Origin: Dermacentor variabilis
Taxonomy: Eukaryota; Arthropoda; Arachnida; Ixodida; Ixodidae
NCBI RefSeq assembly: GCF_050947875.1
Contig: NC_134568.1
Coordinates: forward strand, 213,633,678 to 213,697,677
Length of the DNA: 64,000 bases
Direction of reading: 5' to 3'
Of the stretch, positions 10,312 through 20,518 are shown one piece after another. A program made the position numbers and the translations under genes. The notes below the pieces were generated by a model. That model was not told the origin of the DNA, made no database searches, and saw only the letters and a list, made by a program, of their open reading frames with translations. Position 1 is the stretch's first letter. Every line of letters begins with the position of its first letter.

Positions 10312-10462
10312 TGAGTAAAGGCAAGGCGCGAAAGACCAGGACTGAAGAAGGACGCAAACGACAGGACCGGCGTCGTTTGTGTCCTTCTTCAGTCCTATCT
10401 TCTGCGCCTTACCTTTACTCATTCAAGCATGAACCAACTAGCCCAAGCAAGAGTTTTACTTG
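10312..10462 (-). mobile_element. Box-A hairpin retroposon, copy 1
   Basis: The 151-bp insertion is flanked by exact 14-bp duplications AGTAACAGTTCGAA at 10298-10311 and 10463-10476, and it interrupts a dispersed repeat whose other copy (49340-49605) lacks it. On the minus strand it starts with 17 nt, then the box A-like TGGGCTAGTTGG (10434-10445), then TTCATGCTTGAA. The remaining sequence is one hairpin: TGAGTAAAGGCAAGGCGC at one end pairs with GCGCCTTACCTTTACTCA at the other. The arms include GACTGAAGAAGGAC. No box B was found. Confidence 0.85.
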
Positions 10463-10476
10463 AGTAACAGTTCGAA

Positions 10477-10560
10477 CATGAAAACGATGAATTTTTATTA
10501 GGGCGGCTTTGCACTACCTCCTGGATCGGCCGAGGAAAGAGGTTTGAAACATATCCCATA
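10477..10560 (+). repeat. Dispersed repeat, right part
   Basis: This continues the homology to 49550-49605 after the hairpin insertion (GGCTTTGCACTACCTCC compared with GGCTGTGCACAACCTCC). Confidence 0.65.
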
Positions 10561-10948
10561 ACGGAAAAGTGGTGGTAATGTCGCTAAGAAAAACGTTGTC
10601 TTCAATTAATAAGCTTAAATGAAATTGTCCGATGGCAGGATTCGAACAGAGGACACTACAGATCGTGCTTACTTCGCTTACGTTTACTTCAGTTCATACT
10701 GTCGCTACAGCTACGAGTCTTACACTTCGTGAATTATGCTAACATGTTGTTATCGCATTCATTACTTCGCCCTTACGGCGAAACTATGATATTTTTTAAG
10801 ACTTGAGGTATAGTGCAAAGAAACAACTCAAGTTCTGCAGTGCCAACAAGCCCAACAGTTTGTTCCTTAATTGAAAATTTACCTGTTCTTTCGGCACTGC
10901 GGTATTAGTAACTAGAGCGTTGTGGTCAGGATTACCAGCGGCAAAAAA

Positions 10949-11031
10949 GTTTTAAGGAAGAAATCAGAGCGACAGGAACGACGCTGGAAAAGGCCAGCGT
11001 CTTTCCTGTCTGCGTGATTCTTTCCTTACTG
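10949..11031. repeat. Small foldback of the hairpin family
   Basis: AAGGAAGAAATCAGAGCGAC and ACAGGAACGACGCTGG on the left pair with CCAGCGTCTTTCCTGTCTGC and GTGATTCTTTCCTTACT on the right, with a loop of about 7 nt. The arm sequence resembles the arm of the retroposon at 10312 (GACAGG, CGACG). A lone box A-like motif (CCAACAAGCCCA, minus strand) sits about 85 nt to the left near 10847. No clear target duplication. Confidence 0.65.
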
Positions 11032-11430
11032 GAAATCATGGTGCATCGCATTGCTACCAGTGGTGTAGTCAATCATTTTTTTTTCAAAATGCTCCAAAGC
11101 AACCACCGCTGTCTCCACACGTTTCCTCTCTTGTTCAATAGTCAACAGATTTGGGTTCCACTTTGCTGCAAACATTCTCATTTCCAAGTCGTAGTGGATA
11201 ATGGCGCAAGCTTTCTCACGTGATATTCCCAGATACGTAGCAATAATTTTGGCTAATATTCCGCGGTCCTCCATGACATGTCATTGATGGCTTTCACATT
11301 TCCAGGCGCAAACACAGAAAACTGACAGGCCTTCATGTCACATGGTTTCTGGCTTTCAACGCCGGAGCGGCCAGTTGTAATATTGGTAACTTTACGTATA
11401 ATGGTAGCATGTGGAAGTCCACTGTGAGCC

Positions 11431-11431
11431 C

Positions 11432-11514
<83 letters not shown>
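11431..11514. repeat. (CAGA)n microsatellite, retrotransposon tail
   Basis: Twenty-one CAGA units directly abut the 3' end of the minus-strand retrotransposon that follows. On that strand the end reads CTTGTAAATAAAATACTCTG and then (TCTG)n, so this is probably its expanded 3' tail. Confidence 0.9.
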
Positions 11515-11523
11515 GTATTTTAT

Positions 11524-12531
11524 TTACAAGGTCCTGAAAAGCTTTGCCCTATAGGGCACAGCTGCGGGCCGCTCCCACGTGGGGACTGGTAGGCCGAGCC
11601 TAACCGCCGCATTGTGGGCTCTCTGGACAGCCCAAGTTTGGCGTGAAAGTTCTGAGCTCTGGATGGAAGAGCTGCATTCTTCTTCTTCCGTGATGCGATT
11701 GGGTCCCTGTAACGAGGAGCATCGCCAGAGCATGTGTGCGAGACTGCTAACAGCCCCACAGTCGGGGCAAGTAGAGCTAAAAGCCTCTGGAGTGATCGTA
11801 TGGAAAAGGGCCAGGTTTAGATAGGACTTAGTCTGAAACATGCGTAAAGTGGACGCCAGAGGTCTAGCCAGTTTGCTATGAGGGGCAGGATAAGTCCTCC
11901 TAATCAGGTGATAGTGCGTAGTGATTTCGCTGAAAGTAGTGAGAGTGCCCCGAAACTCGAGAACCCCGGAGTCTGAGCTCGACCCTGCTCCCGCCCGGTG
12001 GGTTAGTGCGCACGCTTGAGAGTGGACGATGTAATTGAGATTGGGAAAGGAGTCAAGTTGGGGGCCGAGATGCGCCGGAAACCACTTGATGGTGTGCGGC
12101 GAGATTATCTTGTTCTTGAGAATCTTGTGAGCTTCCTCAGCGATGGAACCTGAGGCGAAAGCCCTGACCGCCGATCTCGAATTAGTGAACATTTGTGATC
12201 TGCTGTTATCTAGGAGTGCTATAGCTACTGCGACGTGCTCCGCTCTGGTTTATGTTGAGCACTTCAGGGAAGCCGCATTGACTATCTGTCCGTTGTGATC
12301 AAGAAGAGCAATGGCGAAGTTAGACGACTGTCCCTATTGGGCTGCATCGACAAAACATGCCGAGTAGGGATCGTCTTTGGTATGCTTGAGGAGGGCGAGG
12401 GCTCTTGCCCTGTGTCTGCCTACGTTGTGTTTAGGATGAACATTACGGGAAACGGTGCGACTCGTATGTTGTTCCTTTGATCTTCTGAGATTCATATTTC
12501 CGCTCTTCCATGAGGATAGGGTTGATCCCAA
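11524..12531 (-). pseudogene. RNase H domain and C-terminal finger, catalytic Asp lost
   Basis: The first RNase H aspartate appears in SACFVDAA near 12350, then AEHVAVAIALL with the glutamate near 12230, in different frames with stops between. The third motif reads FTNSRSAVRAF where TDSRSA is expected, so a catalytic Asp is Asn. WFPAHLG follows, then the finger CPDCGAVSSLAHMLWRC. The last 222 codons form one open frame. The enzyme would be inactive. Confidence 0.8.
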
Positions 12532-12589
12532 GAACCGCCAGGATCTCCTTTACAGACGGTGTACAGGATAGACGGGCCTGTTGGGCTGA

Positions 12590-13130
12590 CTACTGGGCCT
12601 CGATTATCTCGTCCAATGTGTTCTGCACTCCTAGTTGCATAAGGAGGTCCGTGCTCGCCCGTAACATAATGCCTAGTACTTTTTTGATACTTTTTCTGAT
12701 GAGCGTGTTTAATCGTTTCTTCTCGGAGTTATACCAATTGTGCATGGCTGCCACATAAACTATATGACTCATGAGGAAAGCGTGGAACAACCTGAGGAGG
12801 TTGTCTTCCTCAAGGCCTCCACGCCTACTCGAGACTCTATTTATGAGTCTGATCATGTTCTCAGTTTTGGCTGTGAGCTTGTTCAGCGTCATATTGTTAA
12901 TGCCATTGGATTCGATGAACATGCCGAGGACCCGAATGGTGTCTACTCTGAGGATGGTACAGCCTCTTTTAGTGTAGAGTTTGATGTTTGTTTCAGACAA
13001 CGGTTTCCAGCCTCTAGGTTTGGGACCTCTCCTGACTGGCCTGTAGAGGAGGAGCTCAGACTTGCTCAGGGAGCATCTAAGCCCCGTATTTTCCAGGTTC
13101 ATCTCTGCTTGATCTACAGCCTCCTGTAAG
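12590..13130 (-). pseudogene. RT C-terminal fragment
   Basis: On the minus strand the sequence reads LRCSLSKSELLLYRP, which follows the RT catalytic box in this type of element, then IRVLGMFIESNG (the conserved LG motif) and a thumb with LLRLFHAFLMSHIVYVAAMH. The catalytic YxDD box and everything before it are missing, by 5' truncation around 13130-13140. The reading frame ends near 12590 and homology continues in other frames into the RNase H domain. Confidence 0.75.
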
Positions 13131-13560
13131 CCTAATTCAACAGCTCCCTCGCTTCCTCAGATGCACCAGATTGCGATGCCATTGTGATTGTGATGAGCCC
13201 AAAATTCGTGAGATCTCATCATAGACCTGCTTAGCACATTTTGCCTTACAGAGACAGGAACATGATTATGATCCCATGCTCTTCCACACTGAACTTTTCT
13301 GCACGTGCTGCCATGCTCACTTTGGACTTAAAACGGATAACATAGGTGGCTGATTTTTGCACCATTAGATATAGACAATATGGCCATATGCCCGGCAATT
13401 TACAGGTACCTACTCACTTTTCGGAAGTCAATGCTCATTACTTATTAGAACTCCCTCGTAAGATAATAGGAGTGCGGACGTGGTGAGATTGTCGAAACTG
13501 TAAATTGTTTTGTCTAAATCGAGAAAATAATTTCATAATCAATCTCTTCAAAGGCGAGAC

Positions 13561-13995
13561 ATCAGTATAAACAGCTTGCACGTGATGTCATGGACGCAGC
13601 CTCTCACCGCACTTGTCCTGCAACATGGAGGCTAGGATGACGTAAGTGCATTACATTCACTGCTACAGGTAACCTACTTCAATGTCATAGAGACACGGTT
13701 GCAACGCTCCACTGTGTCAGTGCAAGAACCTCAGCAGAACCGGCGGAACCACCGAGAGAAATACCAACAGACGCAGTCTCTCATCGGGCTGGTCCTCCAA
13801 CGTGGAGGCTAGGATGTCGTAAGTGTACATTATTGGCTGCTACGGGTAACCTGCTCCAGTAACGTAGCGACACGGTCCAACGATGCATTGTGTCTGTGCC
13901 AGAACCACAGCAGAACCGGCAGAACCTCCGAGCTCAATGCCGAAAGACGCTACCTCTCACCGTGCTGGCCCTCCGAAATGGAAGCTAGGATTACG
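13561..13995 (+). repeat. Tandem repeat, about 177-bp period, first 2.4 units
   Basis: Each unit contains GGAGGCTAGGATG, CGTAAGTG, GGTAACCT, AGACACGGT or a close form, and GCAGAACCGGC. The second unit starts about 177 bp after the first and a third is cut at 13995 by the RTE insertion. No coding potential. It looks like part of a satellite or a local duplication. Confidence 0.75.
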
Positions 13996-14306
13996 CCGTC
14001 GTCGTCATCATCATCATCATCCTCATCATCAGCCTGGCAACCCCCACTGCAAAGCAAAGGCCTCTCCCATACTTCTCCAACTACCCAGGTGATGTGCTAA
14101 TTGTGGCCATGTTGTCCCTGCAAACGTCTTAATCTCATCCGCCCACCTAACTTTCTGCCGCCCCCTGCTATGTTTCCCTTCTCTTGGAATCTAGTCCGTA
14201 ACCCTTAATGACCATCGGTTATCTTCCCTTCTCATTACATGCCCTGCCCATGCTAATTTCTTTTTCTTGATTTCAACTAAGATGTCATTAACTCGCGTTT
14301 GTTTTC

Positions 14307-16990
14307 TCACCTAATCTCCTCTCCTCTTATCCCCTCCCTTAACGTTACACCCATCATTCTCGTTTCCATAGCTCGTTGTGTCGTCCTCAATTTCAGTAGA
14401 ACCCTTTTCGTAAGCCTCCAGGTTTCTGCCCCGTAGGTGAGTACTGGTAAGACACAGCTATTATACACTTTTCTCTTGAGGGATATTGGCAACCTGCTGT
14501 TCATGATTTGAGAATGCCTGCCAAATGCACCATAGCCCATTCTTATTCTTCTGATTATTTCCGTCTCATGATCCAGATCCGCCGTCACTACCTGCCATAA
14601 GTAGATGTATTCCCTTACCACTTCCAGTGCCTCGCTACCTATCGTAAACTGCTGTTATCTTCCGAGACTGTTAAAAATTACTTTAGTTTTCTGCAGATTG
14701 ATTTTTAGACCCACCCTTCTACTTTGCTTGTCTAAGTCAGTGAGCATGGATTGCAATTGGTCCCCTGAGGTACTAAGCAAGGCAATATCATCAGCGAATT
14801 GCAAGTTACTAAGGTATTCTCCATTAACTCTTATCCCCAATTCTTCGCAATCCAGGTCTCTGAATAACTCCTGTAAACACGCTGAGAATAGCATTGGAGA
14901 GATCGTATCTCCCTGCCTGACGCCTTTCTATATAGGGATTTTGTTGCTTTCTTTATGGAGGACTACAGTGGCTGTGGAGCTGCTATAGATATCTTTCAGT
15001 ATTTTTGCATACGGTTCGTCTACACCCTGATTCCGTAATGCCTCCATGACTGCTGAGGTTTCGACTGAATCAAACACTTTCTCGTAATCAATAAAAGCTA
15101 TATATAAGGGTTGGTTACATTCCACACATTTCTCTATCACCTGATTGATAGTGTGAATATGGTCTATTGTTGAGCAGTCTTTACGAAATCCTGCCTGGTC
15201 CTTTGATTGACAGAAGTCTAGGTGTTCCTGATTCTATTTGCGATTACCTTAGTAAATACTTTGTAGGCAACGGACAGTAAGCTGACAGGTCTATAATTTT
15301 TCAAGTCATTGGCGTCCCCTTTCTTATGGATTAAGATTATGTTAGCGTACTTCCAAGATACCGGTACGCACAAGGTCATGAGGCATTGCGTATACAGGGT
15401 GGCCAGTTTTTCTAGAACAATTTGCCCACCATCCTTCAACAAATCCGCGGTTACCTGATCCTCCCCGGCTGCCTTCCCCCTTTGCATAGCTCCCAATGCT
15501 TTCTTTACTTCTTCCGGCGTTACTTGTGGGATGTCAAGCTCCTCTAGACTATTCCCTCTTCCATTATCGTAGTCAGTGCCACTTGTACTGTATAAATCTC
15601 TATAGAACTCCTCAGCCACTTGAACTATCTTATCCATATTATGATATTATCGGCTTTGTCTCTTAGTGCATACATCTGATTCTTGCCTATTCCTATGCCG
15701 CTATCTTGTACACGTTCGAAAAGCCGACATTCGATTTCGCCTCGCGCGATTGTCCAAGCTGCGCCGATATCGCAGTCAAGGTCAATCTAGTCCAATCACG
15801 TGAGGCGAAATCGAACGTCGGCTTTTCGAACGTGCACTAGATAGCGGCCCTATTTTCTTCTTCACTGCTTTTAGGCTTCCTCCGTTACCGAGAGCATGCT
15901 CAATTCTATCCCTATTATACTTCCTTATGTCAGCTATCTTATGCTTGTTGATTAACTTCGAAAGTTCTGCCAGTTCTATTCTAGCTGTAGGGTTAGAGGC
16001 TTCCATACATTGGCGTTTCTTAATCAGATCCTTCGTCTCCTGCGATAGCTTACCGGTATCCTGTCTAACGAAGTTACCACCGACTTCTATTGCAAACTCC
16101 TTAATGATGCTTCAACACTAAGATCCTCTTCCTGAGTTAAAGCCGAATACCTGTTCTGTAGCTTGATCTGGAATTCCTCTATTTTCCCTCTTACCGCTAA
16201 CTCATTGATCGGCTTCTTATGTACCAGTTTCTTCCGCTCCCTCCTCAGGTCTAGGCTAACTTGAGATCTTACCATCCTATGGCCACTGCAGCGCTCCTTG
16301 CCGAGCACGTCCACATCTTGTATGAATGATGCCAGGGTTAGCGCAGAGTATGAGGTCTATTTCATTTCTAGTTTCGCCATTCTGGCTACTCTACGTCCAC
16401 TATCGGTTATCCCGCTTGCGGAAGAAGGTATTCATTATCCGCCAATTATTCCGTTCTGCAAACTCTACTAATAACTCTCCCCTGCTATTCCTAGAACCTA
16501 TATATGCCATATTCTCCCACTGACCTGTCTCCAGCCTGCTTCTTGCCTACCCTGCCATTGAAGTCGCCCATCAGTATAGTGTATTTTGTTTGGACTTTAC
16601 CCATCTCCGATTCCACGTCTTCATAGAAGCTTTTGTCTTGCTGGTAATCATGACTGGGTGTAGGCGCGTAGGCCTGTACGACCTTCAATTTGTACCTCTC
16701 ATTAAGTTTCGCAAGACCTGCCACTCTCTCTTTAATGCTATAGAATTCCTGTATGTTACCAGCTATATCCTTATTAATCAGGAATCCGACTTCTAGTCCT
16801 CGTCTCTCCGCTATGCCCCGGTAGCACAGGACGTTCCCGCTTTTTAACCCTGTATATGCTTCATTTGTACTCCTAATCTCACTGAGACCTATTATATCCC
16901 ATTTAATGCCCGCTAATTCCTTCAATAGCACTGCTAGACTCGCCTCACTACATAACGTTCTAGCGTTGAACGTTGCCAGGTTCAGATTCT
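14307..16990 (-). pseudogene. RTE endonuclease-reverse transcriptase, broken
   Basis: The minus strand starts in the endonuclease: FNARTL-type start near 16980, IIGLSEIRSTNEAYTG, YAPTPSHDYQQDKSFYEDVE and ILMGDFNGRVGKKQAG. The linker contains LINKHKIADIRKYNRDR. The RT reads RGKAAGEDQVTADLLKDGG, NLKNYRPVSLLSV-type box, FIDYEKVFDSVE, FADDIALLS and LKINLQKTKVI, and the thumb LPVLTYGAETWRL. FADDIALLS keeps both catalytic aspartates. The frame is broken by several indels and by the 152-bp foldback in the linker. It would nick target DNA and prime reverse transcription if intact. No RNase H, as expected for the clade. Confidence 0.85.
15697..15848. mobile_element. Foldback insertion with terminal inverted repeats
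   Basis: The 152-bp insert lies in the RTE linker. It is flanked by CCTAT on both sides (15692-15696 and 15849-15853). Removing it and one CCTAT restores the RTE protein frame KKIGIGKNQM. The arms start GCCGCTATCTTGTACACG and end CGTGCACTAGATAGCGGC, and pair over about 56 bp with a loop of about 40. It has no box A-like motif, so it differs from the hairpin retroposons; a 5-bp duplication and perfect ends suggest a DNA-transposon origin. Confidence 0.8.
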
Positions 16991-17275
16991 AATGGCGGCC
17001 TGTCCGGATCCAGGGATTCTTAGCACCCTCTGCTGCGTCACAGGTCTGACCGCCACCGTGGTCAGTTGCTTCGCAGCTGCTGGGGACTGAGGGCCGGGGT
17101 TTGATTGTTGTATTCATATGGGACGTTGTGGCCAAGTACTGCACCAGGGTGGCCAATCTTGTTCTGGTGAGGGAGTGCGTTACCGGTTCTGGTCACCGGG
17201 ATCAGACCGCACTCCAGGCCTGTTTATGCAATTTTATCAACACGAGGATTTTTTCTTAATCCTGTGGAAAATTGC

Positions 17276-17345
17276 GCGGCACCGGGATTTGAGCCACGGT
17301 CCTCTTGCACGCGAGGCGGATGCTCTACCTCTACACCGTCGCTGC
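17276..17345 (-). other. tRNA-like 5' head of the RTE element
   Basis: The minus strand shows GGTGTAGAGGTAGAGCATC (box A region), an anticodon-arm-like CCTCGCGTGCAAGAGG and a T-arm box B GGCTCAAATCCC. The acceptor stem pairs poorly, so it is not a functional tRNA. It lies inside the target-duplication boundaries of the RTE copy. Confidence 0.7.
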
Positions 17346-17349
17346 ATAC

Positions 17350-17415
17350 TTACGTAAGTGTATTATATTCAATGCTACGGGTAATCTGCGTCGATCATAG
17401 AGACACGGTCGTGTG
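17350..17415 (+). repeat. Tandem repeat, remainder of the interrupted unit
   Basis: TTACGTAAGTG through GAGACACGGTC continues the 177-bp repeat broken at 13995 by the RTE insertion. A CT microsatellite follows at 17420-17440. Confidence 0.75.
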
Positions 17416-17606
17416 TGCGTCTCTCTCTCTCTCTCTCTCTGTGTTGAGTTGAGTTGAGTTTAGTGGCACATAAGCAGCTCAGGCTATCATGCGCCAAACA
17501 CTAGGCATAGATTCTCTTTAAAAAAATTGGGACACCTCAGTGAGTCCTTGTGTGGGCAAGAGCCCGGAGAGTCCCAACAAATTAACTAAAGATCTCGACC
17601 TTCTTC

Positions 17607-18683
17607 TCAGGGATGAGAAGGTAGATGAGGTGTTTTGTAATATGTAGTTAAGCACTCTGCGAAGTTTTGAAGTTTTATGAGAACTCCTGCTTCTTTTAAA
17701 AAGCTAAAAACACATGATACACCAACAAGCGCATCTTCTCCTAAAATCAAAGCTGGGTGAAAAGGGATGTGTTCTTTGTAAAATATGGTAAAAAACCTCT
17801 TCCTCAGTGGTTCAAGTTTACTGAATGAAAATAGGATATGGTTTACTGTTAGTTTATCTCCACATAGTTCACATTGGGGTTTGTCTTGCTTTGTTAGAAT
17901 GAAGTTGTGTGTTAGGTGTGTGTGTCCTATGCGAAGACGGCACAGAATCACTTCTTTGAAACGTTCCTGGCGTGTGCAAGATTTCCATTCACCTAACACG
18001 GGTTTTAACAGGTGTAATTTGTTGTTTACTTCATTGTTCCAAGCAGACTGCCGTTTTTTTCTTAGTTTATAATGTATTAACTTCATGCAGTCGTTAGGAG
18101 GTATCTTTACTTTTGTGATTTCTTTGTGCCGAGCTTGTGTCGCGCATGCATCTGCTCTCTCATTGCCACTAATTCCGACTTGGCTCGGAACCCAGCATAA
18201 TTTAACGTTCAGTCCTTGTGTGGTGGCTTTTATTAAATTGTCTATAATGCCTCCTAATAATGGTGTGACTGCATTTCTGGCATGAAGAGCTGTTAGTGCA
18301 CTTAGGGAGCCTGTGTATATGATACTATTTGCGAGGTTCTCCTTTATTATTTTGTCTATGGCTATAGAAATGGCGTAACATTCAGCAGAGAAAATGGATG
18401 TGCACTGCGGAAGTCTTACTGTTTCTTCCCAGTTCCCTTGTACAACTGCGCTTCCAACATGTTCATTCGTTTTCGAACCATCAGTATAAAAGTTTGTGAA
18501 GCTGCTGTATTTTTCTTCTAGTGCAAGGAATTCCTGAATTATGTGTTGTGGCGGAGTTTGTACTTTACGGAACTGTGTTAAAGTGAGATCGCAAGCTGTG
18601 GGAAAGATGAACCATGGGGGTAGTGGATTTTGTCTGTGGGTAATGCCAGGTAATGTGTCCACTACCTCTTCACATCTCTTCAA
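17607..18683 (-). pseudogene. RNase H domain and C-terminal finger
   Basis: RNase H motifs in order are FYTDGSK, FSAECYAISIAI, a degenerate third motif YTGSLSALTAL in which the expected Asp is Gly, and CWVPSQVGISGNERADA, in which the usual His is Gln. The C-terminal finger reads CELCGDKLTVNHIL, lacking the final cysteine. Two catalytic losses make this domain inactive although the 358-codon frame is open. Confidence 0.8.
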
Positions 18684-19470
18684 ATCGCAGGAGCAGTGGT
18701 CTTGTAGTTTGTGGTTTGTTGTTGAAAATTACTCGTGAAGGGCATTTTGTTACAAGGGGATAGCAAATGTGTTTTGGTAGGGATTGTACCTTAAGGATAT
18801 ATGCACAGGTTAGAGCGGCTCTTCTAGTTTCTAGTGGGGGTTCGTTTGTTTCTACGTAAAGGCTGGTTATAGGGGACGTTCGGTATGCACCGCATGAAAT
18901 ACGCAAGCCTGAGTTATGTACTGGGTCTAATTTTTTTAGGTATGTTGGTCTTGCTGAACCATACACTATGCAGCCATAATCTAAGGAGGAACGTACTAAG
19001 TAACGGTAAATGTGTAGAAGGCATGTTCTATCAGACCCCCAATGTTTATATGACAGTACTTTGAGTATATTTAGTGACTGGGAAGCTTTCTTTTTGAGAG
19101 TGGTTATGTGTGGTAGGAATGTGAGCTTTTTATCGAAAGTTACACCTAGAAATTTTTGTTCATTCTTTACTGGAAGTACGGTTTCATTTAGGTGTAGGGT
19201 GGGGTCAACCTGTAGGCCTCTTTTGAGTGAGAAGAGGACAGCAACTGTTTTTTGGGGTGAAAATTTAAACCCATTTTTGTCTGCCCAAATCGCGAGTTTA
19301 TTCAATGTAAGTTGTATCTGTCTCTCGCATGTTGGTAAGCTGGAGGATGTGCATGCTATTTGAAGGTCATCGACGTATACAGAATACATAATGGATCTAA
19401 GAATGATTTTTGCTATAGAGTTCATAGCACGGTGAAAGAGTTAGAGAACATGGGAAAGAAAGCTATGCAG
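18670..19470 (-). pseudogene. RT C-terminal half
   Basis: The catalytic box reads YSVYVDDLQIACTS, with both aspartates. It is followed by LNKLAIWADKNGFKFSPQKT, the conserved FLGVTFDKKL motif, and the thumb (LRISCGAYRTSP). The fingers and first catalytic aspartate are missing because of 5' truncation. A frameshift near 18680 separates it from the RNase H part. Confidence 0.8.
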
Positions 19471-19500
19471 TCACAGCCTTCGAAATCGAGACTTGCGTGC

Positions 19501-19646
<146 letters not shown>

Positions 19647-19901
19647 TATCTATATGTCTAGCCACATGATTAGTACAGGGTCCTGCATATTTCGCTTAAC
19701 GTGTTCGAAAAAAAGTTTGCGCTTACCGCGGCACTATTCCTGCTGAAATTTTGCATAAGGATCGAATTTTGGAGTCCACGTCGTTCAGTGTAACACTTGC
19801 CACACTTACTTGCCTGGTTTTTAAGAACGAAATGTAAATTTTCCTTCGCTTATGGGGATGCGAGCTGCTTGTCCGACGGCGCAAGCATGAACTTGTGTCA
19901 C

Positions 19902-20117
19902 TGCGAGCCAGCCAAGTTGGAATTGATTCATCGTGTAACTTTGCGCGAACAGATAAGGACGAAGAAAGAAACACAAGCTGTGTGCGCCCGCGATGGAATC
20001 CTGACATGTATTGCGTATGGTATTTAAGTCTGTTTCCGAAAAATACAAATAGTTGTTAGAAAGTGCTCGCCCTTGTGTTTCTTTCTTCGTGCCCGTCTGT
20101 GCAAAGTTTCACGATGA
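19902..20117 (+). mobile_element. Box-A hairpin retroposon, copy 2
   Basis: The 216-bp insertion is flanked by exact 12-bp duplications AACTTGTGTCAC (19890-19901 and 20118-20129). Seven nt in, CAGCCAAGTTGG is a box A-like motif, followed by AATTGATTCATCG. The hairpin arms follow: TAACTTTGCGCGAACAG and GACGAAGAAAGAAACACAAG on the left pair with CTTGTGTTTCTTTCTTCGTG and CTGTGCAAAGTTTCACG on the right. The loop is about 75 nt, longer than in other copies. No ORF. Confidence 0.85.
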
Positions 20118-20340
20118 AACTTGTGTCACCACTTACCGGCAGCTACAGAAAGAAGCTGGTAAGGGAGGGGTGCCGCGTTATTGCTCGCTCCTGGTTCTGG
20201 AACACGCGGCAGCCCTCTCTGAAACGTTGCTTTATATGCAGTTGCCCGACTCGCTACAGTGAGTGATGGCGCTGGCAAACACTCCCAGGGATAATTATAG
20301 TAGATAAACACATATACCCCAGAAACTGAATGGGAAAACA

Positions 20341-20518
20341 GCGCCGCGATAGCTGAATTGGTAAGAGCATCGCACGCGTAATGCGAAAACATGGGTTTGT
20401 ATTTTTTCATCCACTTTCATTTCCATTTAGTTATCATTTCTTCATTTCAATTAGTAACTGCAGATAATTTTCCCTATGCTGTCCATGATGTGTCTGTTTC
20501 TTTGCATTTTAGGGTATG
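20341..20518 (+). mobile_element. tRNA-derived SINE, second family
   Basis: The head GCCGCGATAGCTGAATTGG, then TAAGAGCATCGCACGCG, is a tRNA-like segment with box A; box B is weak (GGGTTTGTA). The body (CATCCACTTTCATTTCC, then TTATCATTTCTTCATTTC) runs to an AT-rich TATA tail at 20519. It differs from the Ruka-like SINEs. Confidence 0.7.

Larger units (their letters stand above)
11515..13140 (-). mobile_element. 5'-truncated non-LTR retrotransposon (RT thumb and RNase H)
   Basis: The minus strand reads RT C-terminal region, RNase H and a C-terminal finger, then AATAAA and a TCTG repeat tail. There are several frameshifts. It is an I-group-like tick element, different from the one at 1-5566. 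Confidence 0.8.
13996..17349 (-). mobile_element. RTE-type non-LTR retrotransposon, full length, with tRNA-like head
   Basis: The 3354-bp insertion is flanked by TTACG (13991-13995 and 17350-17354). The tandem repeat it interrupts continues in register on both sides, which fixes both ends. On the minus strand it reads tRNA-like head, 5' UTR, endonuclease, RT, thumb, and a 3' end of GATGATGAC repeats. It has a single long coding region without RNase H, as in the RTE clade. It contains a 152-bp foldback inserted at 15697. Two more copies lie at 30700-34750 and 52226-55680, both lacking the tRNA-like head. Confidence 0.85.
17442..19500 (-). mobile_element. 5'-truncated non-LTR retrotransposon (RT with YVDD, RNase H)
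   Basis: The minus strand carries the second half of an ORF2 with RNase H. Its 3' tail is a short (AACTC)n run at 17443-17461, and its 5' truncation point lies against the GT microsatellite at 19501. It has one frameshift around 18675 and is otherwise open for over 1.7 kb. It belongs to an I/Jockey-type lineage different from the two RNase H elements to the left. Confidence 0.8.

Noticed and set aside
11431..11514. CRISPR-like array
   Set aside because: A 4-bp tandem repeat without spacers; the genome is eukaryotic.
13561..13995. CRISPR array or tandem exons
   Set aside because: Units are adjacent without unique spacers and show no conserved reading frame.
17276..17345. Functional tRNA gene
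   Set aside because: Acceptor stem pairs poorly; it is inside the RTE insertion boundaries.
20341..20400. Functional tRNA gene
   Set aside because: The T arm and acceptor stem do not pair, and a SINE body follows.
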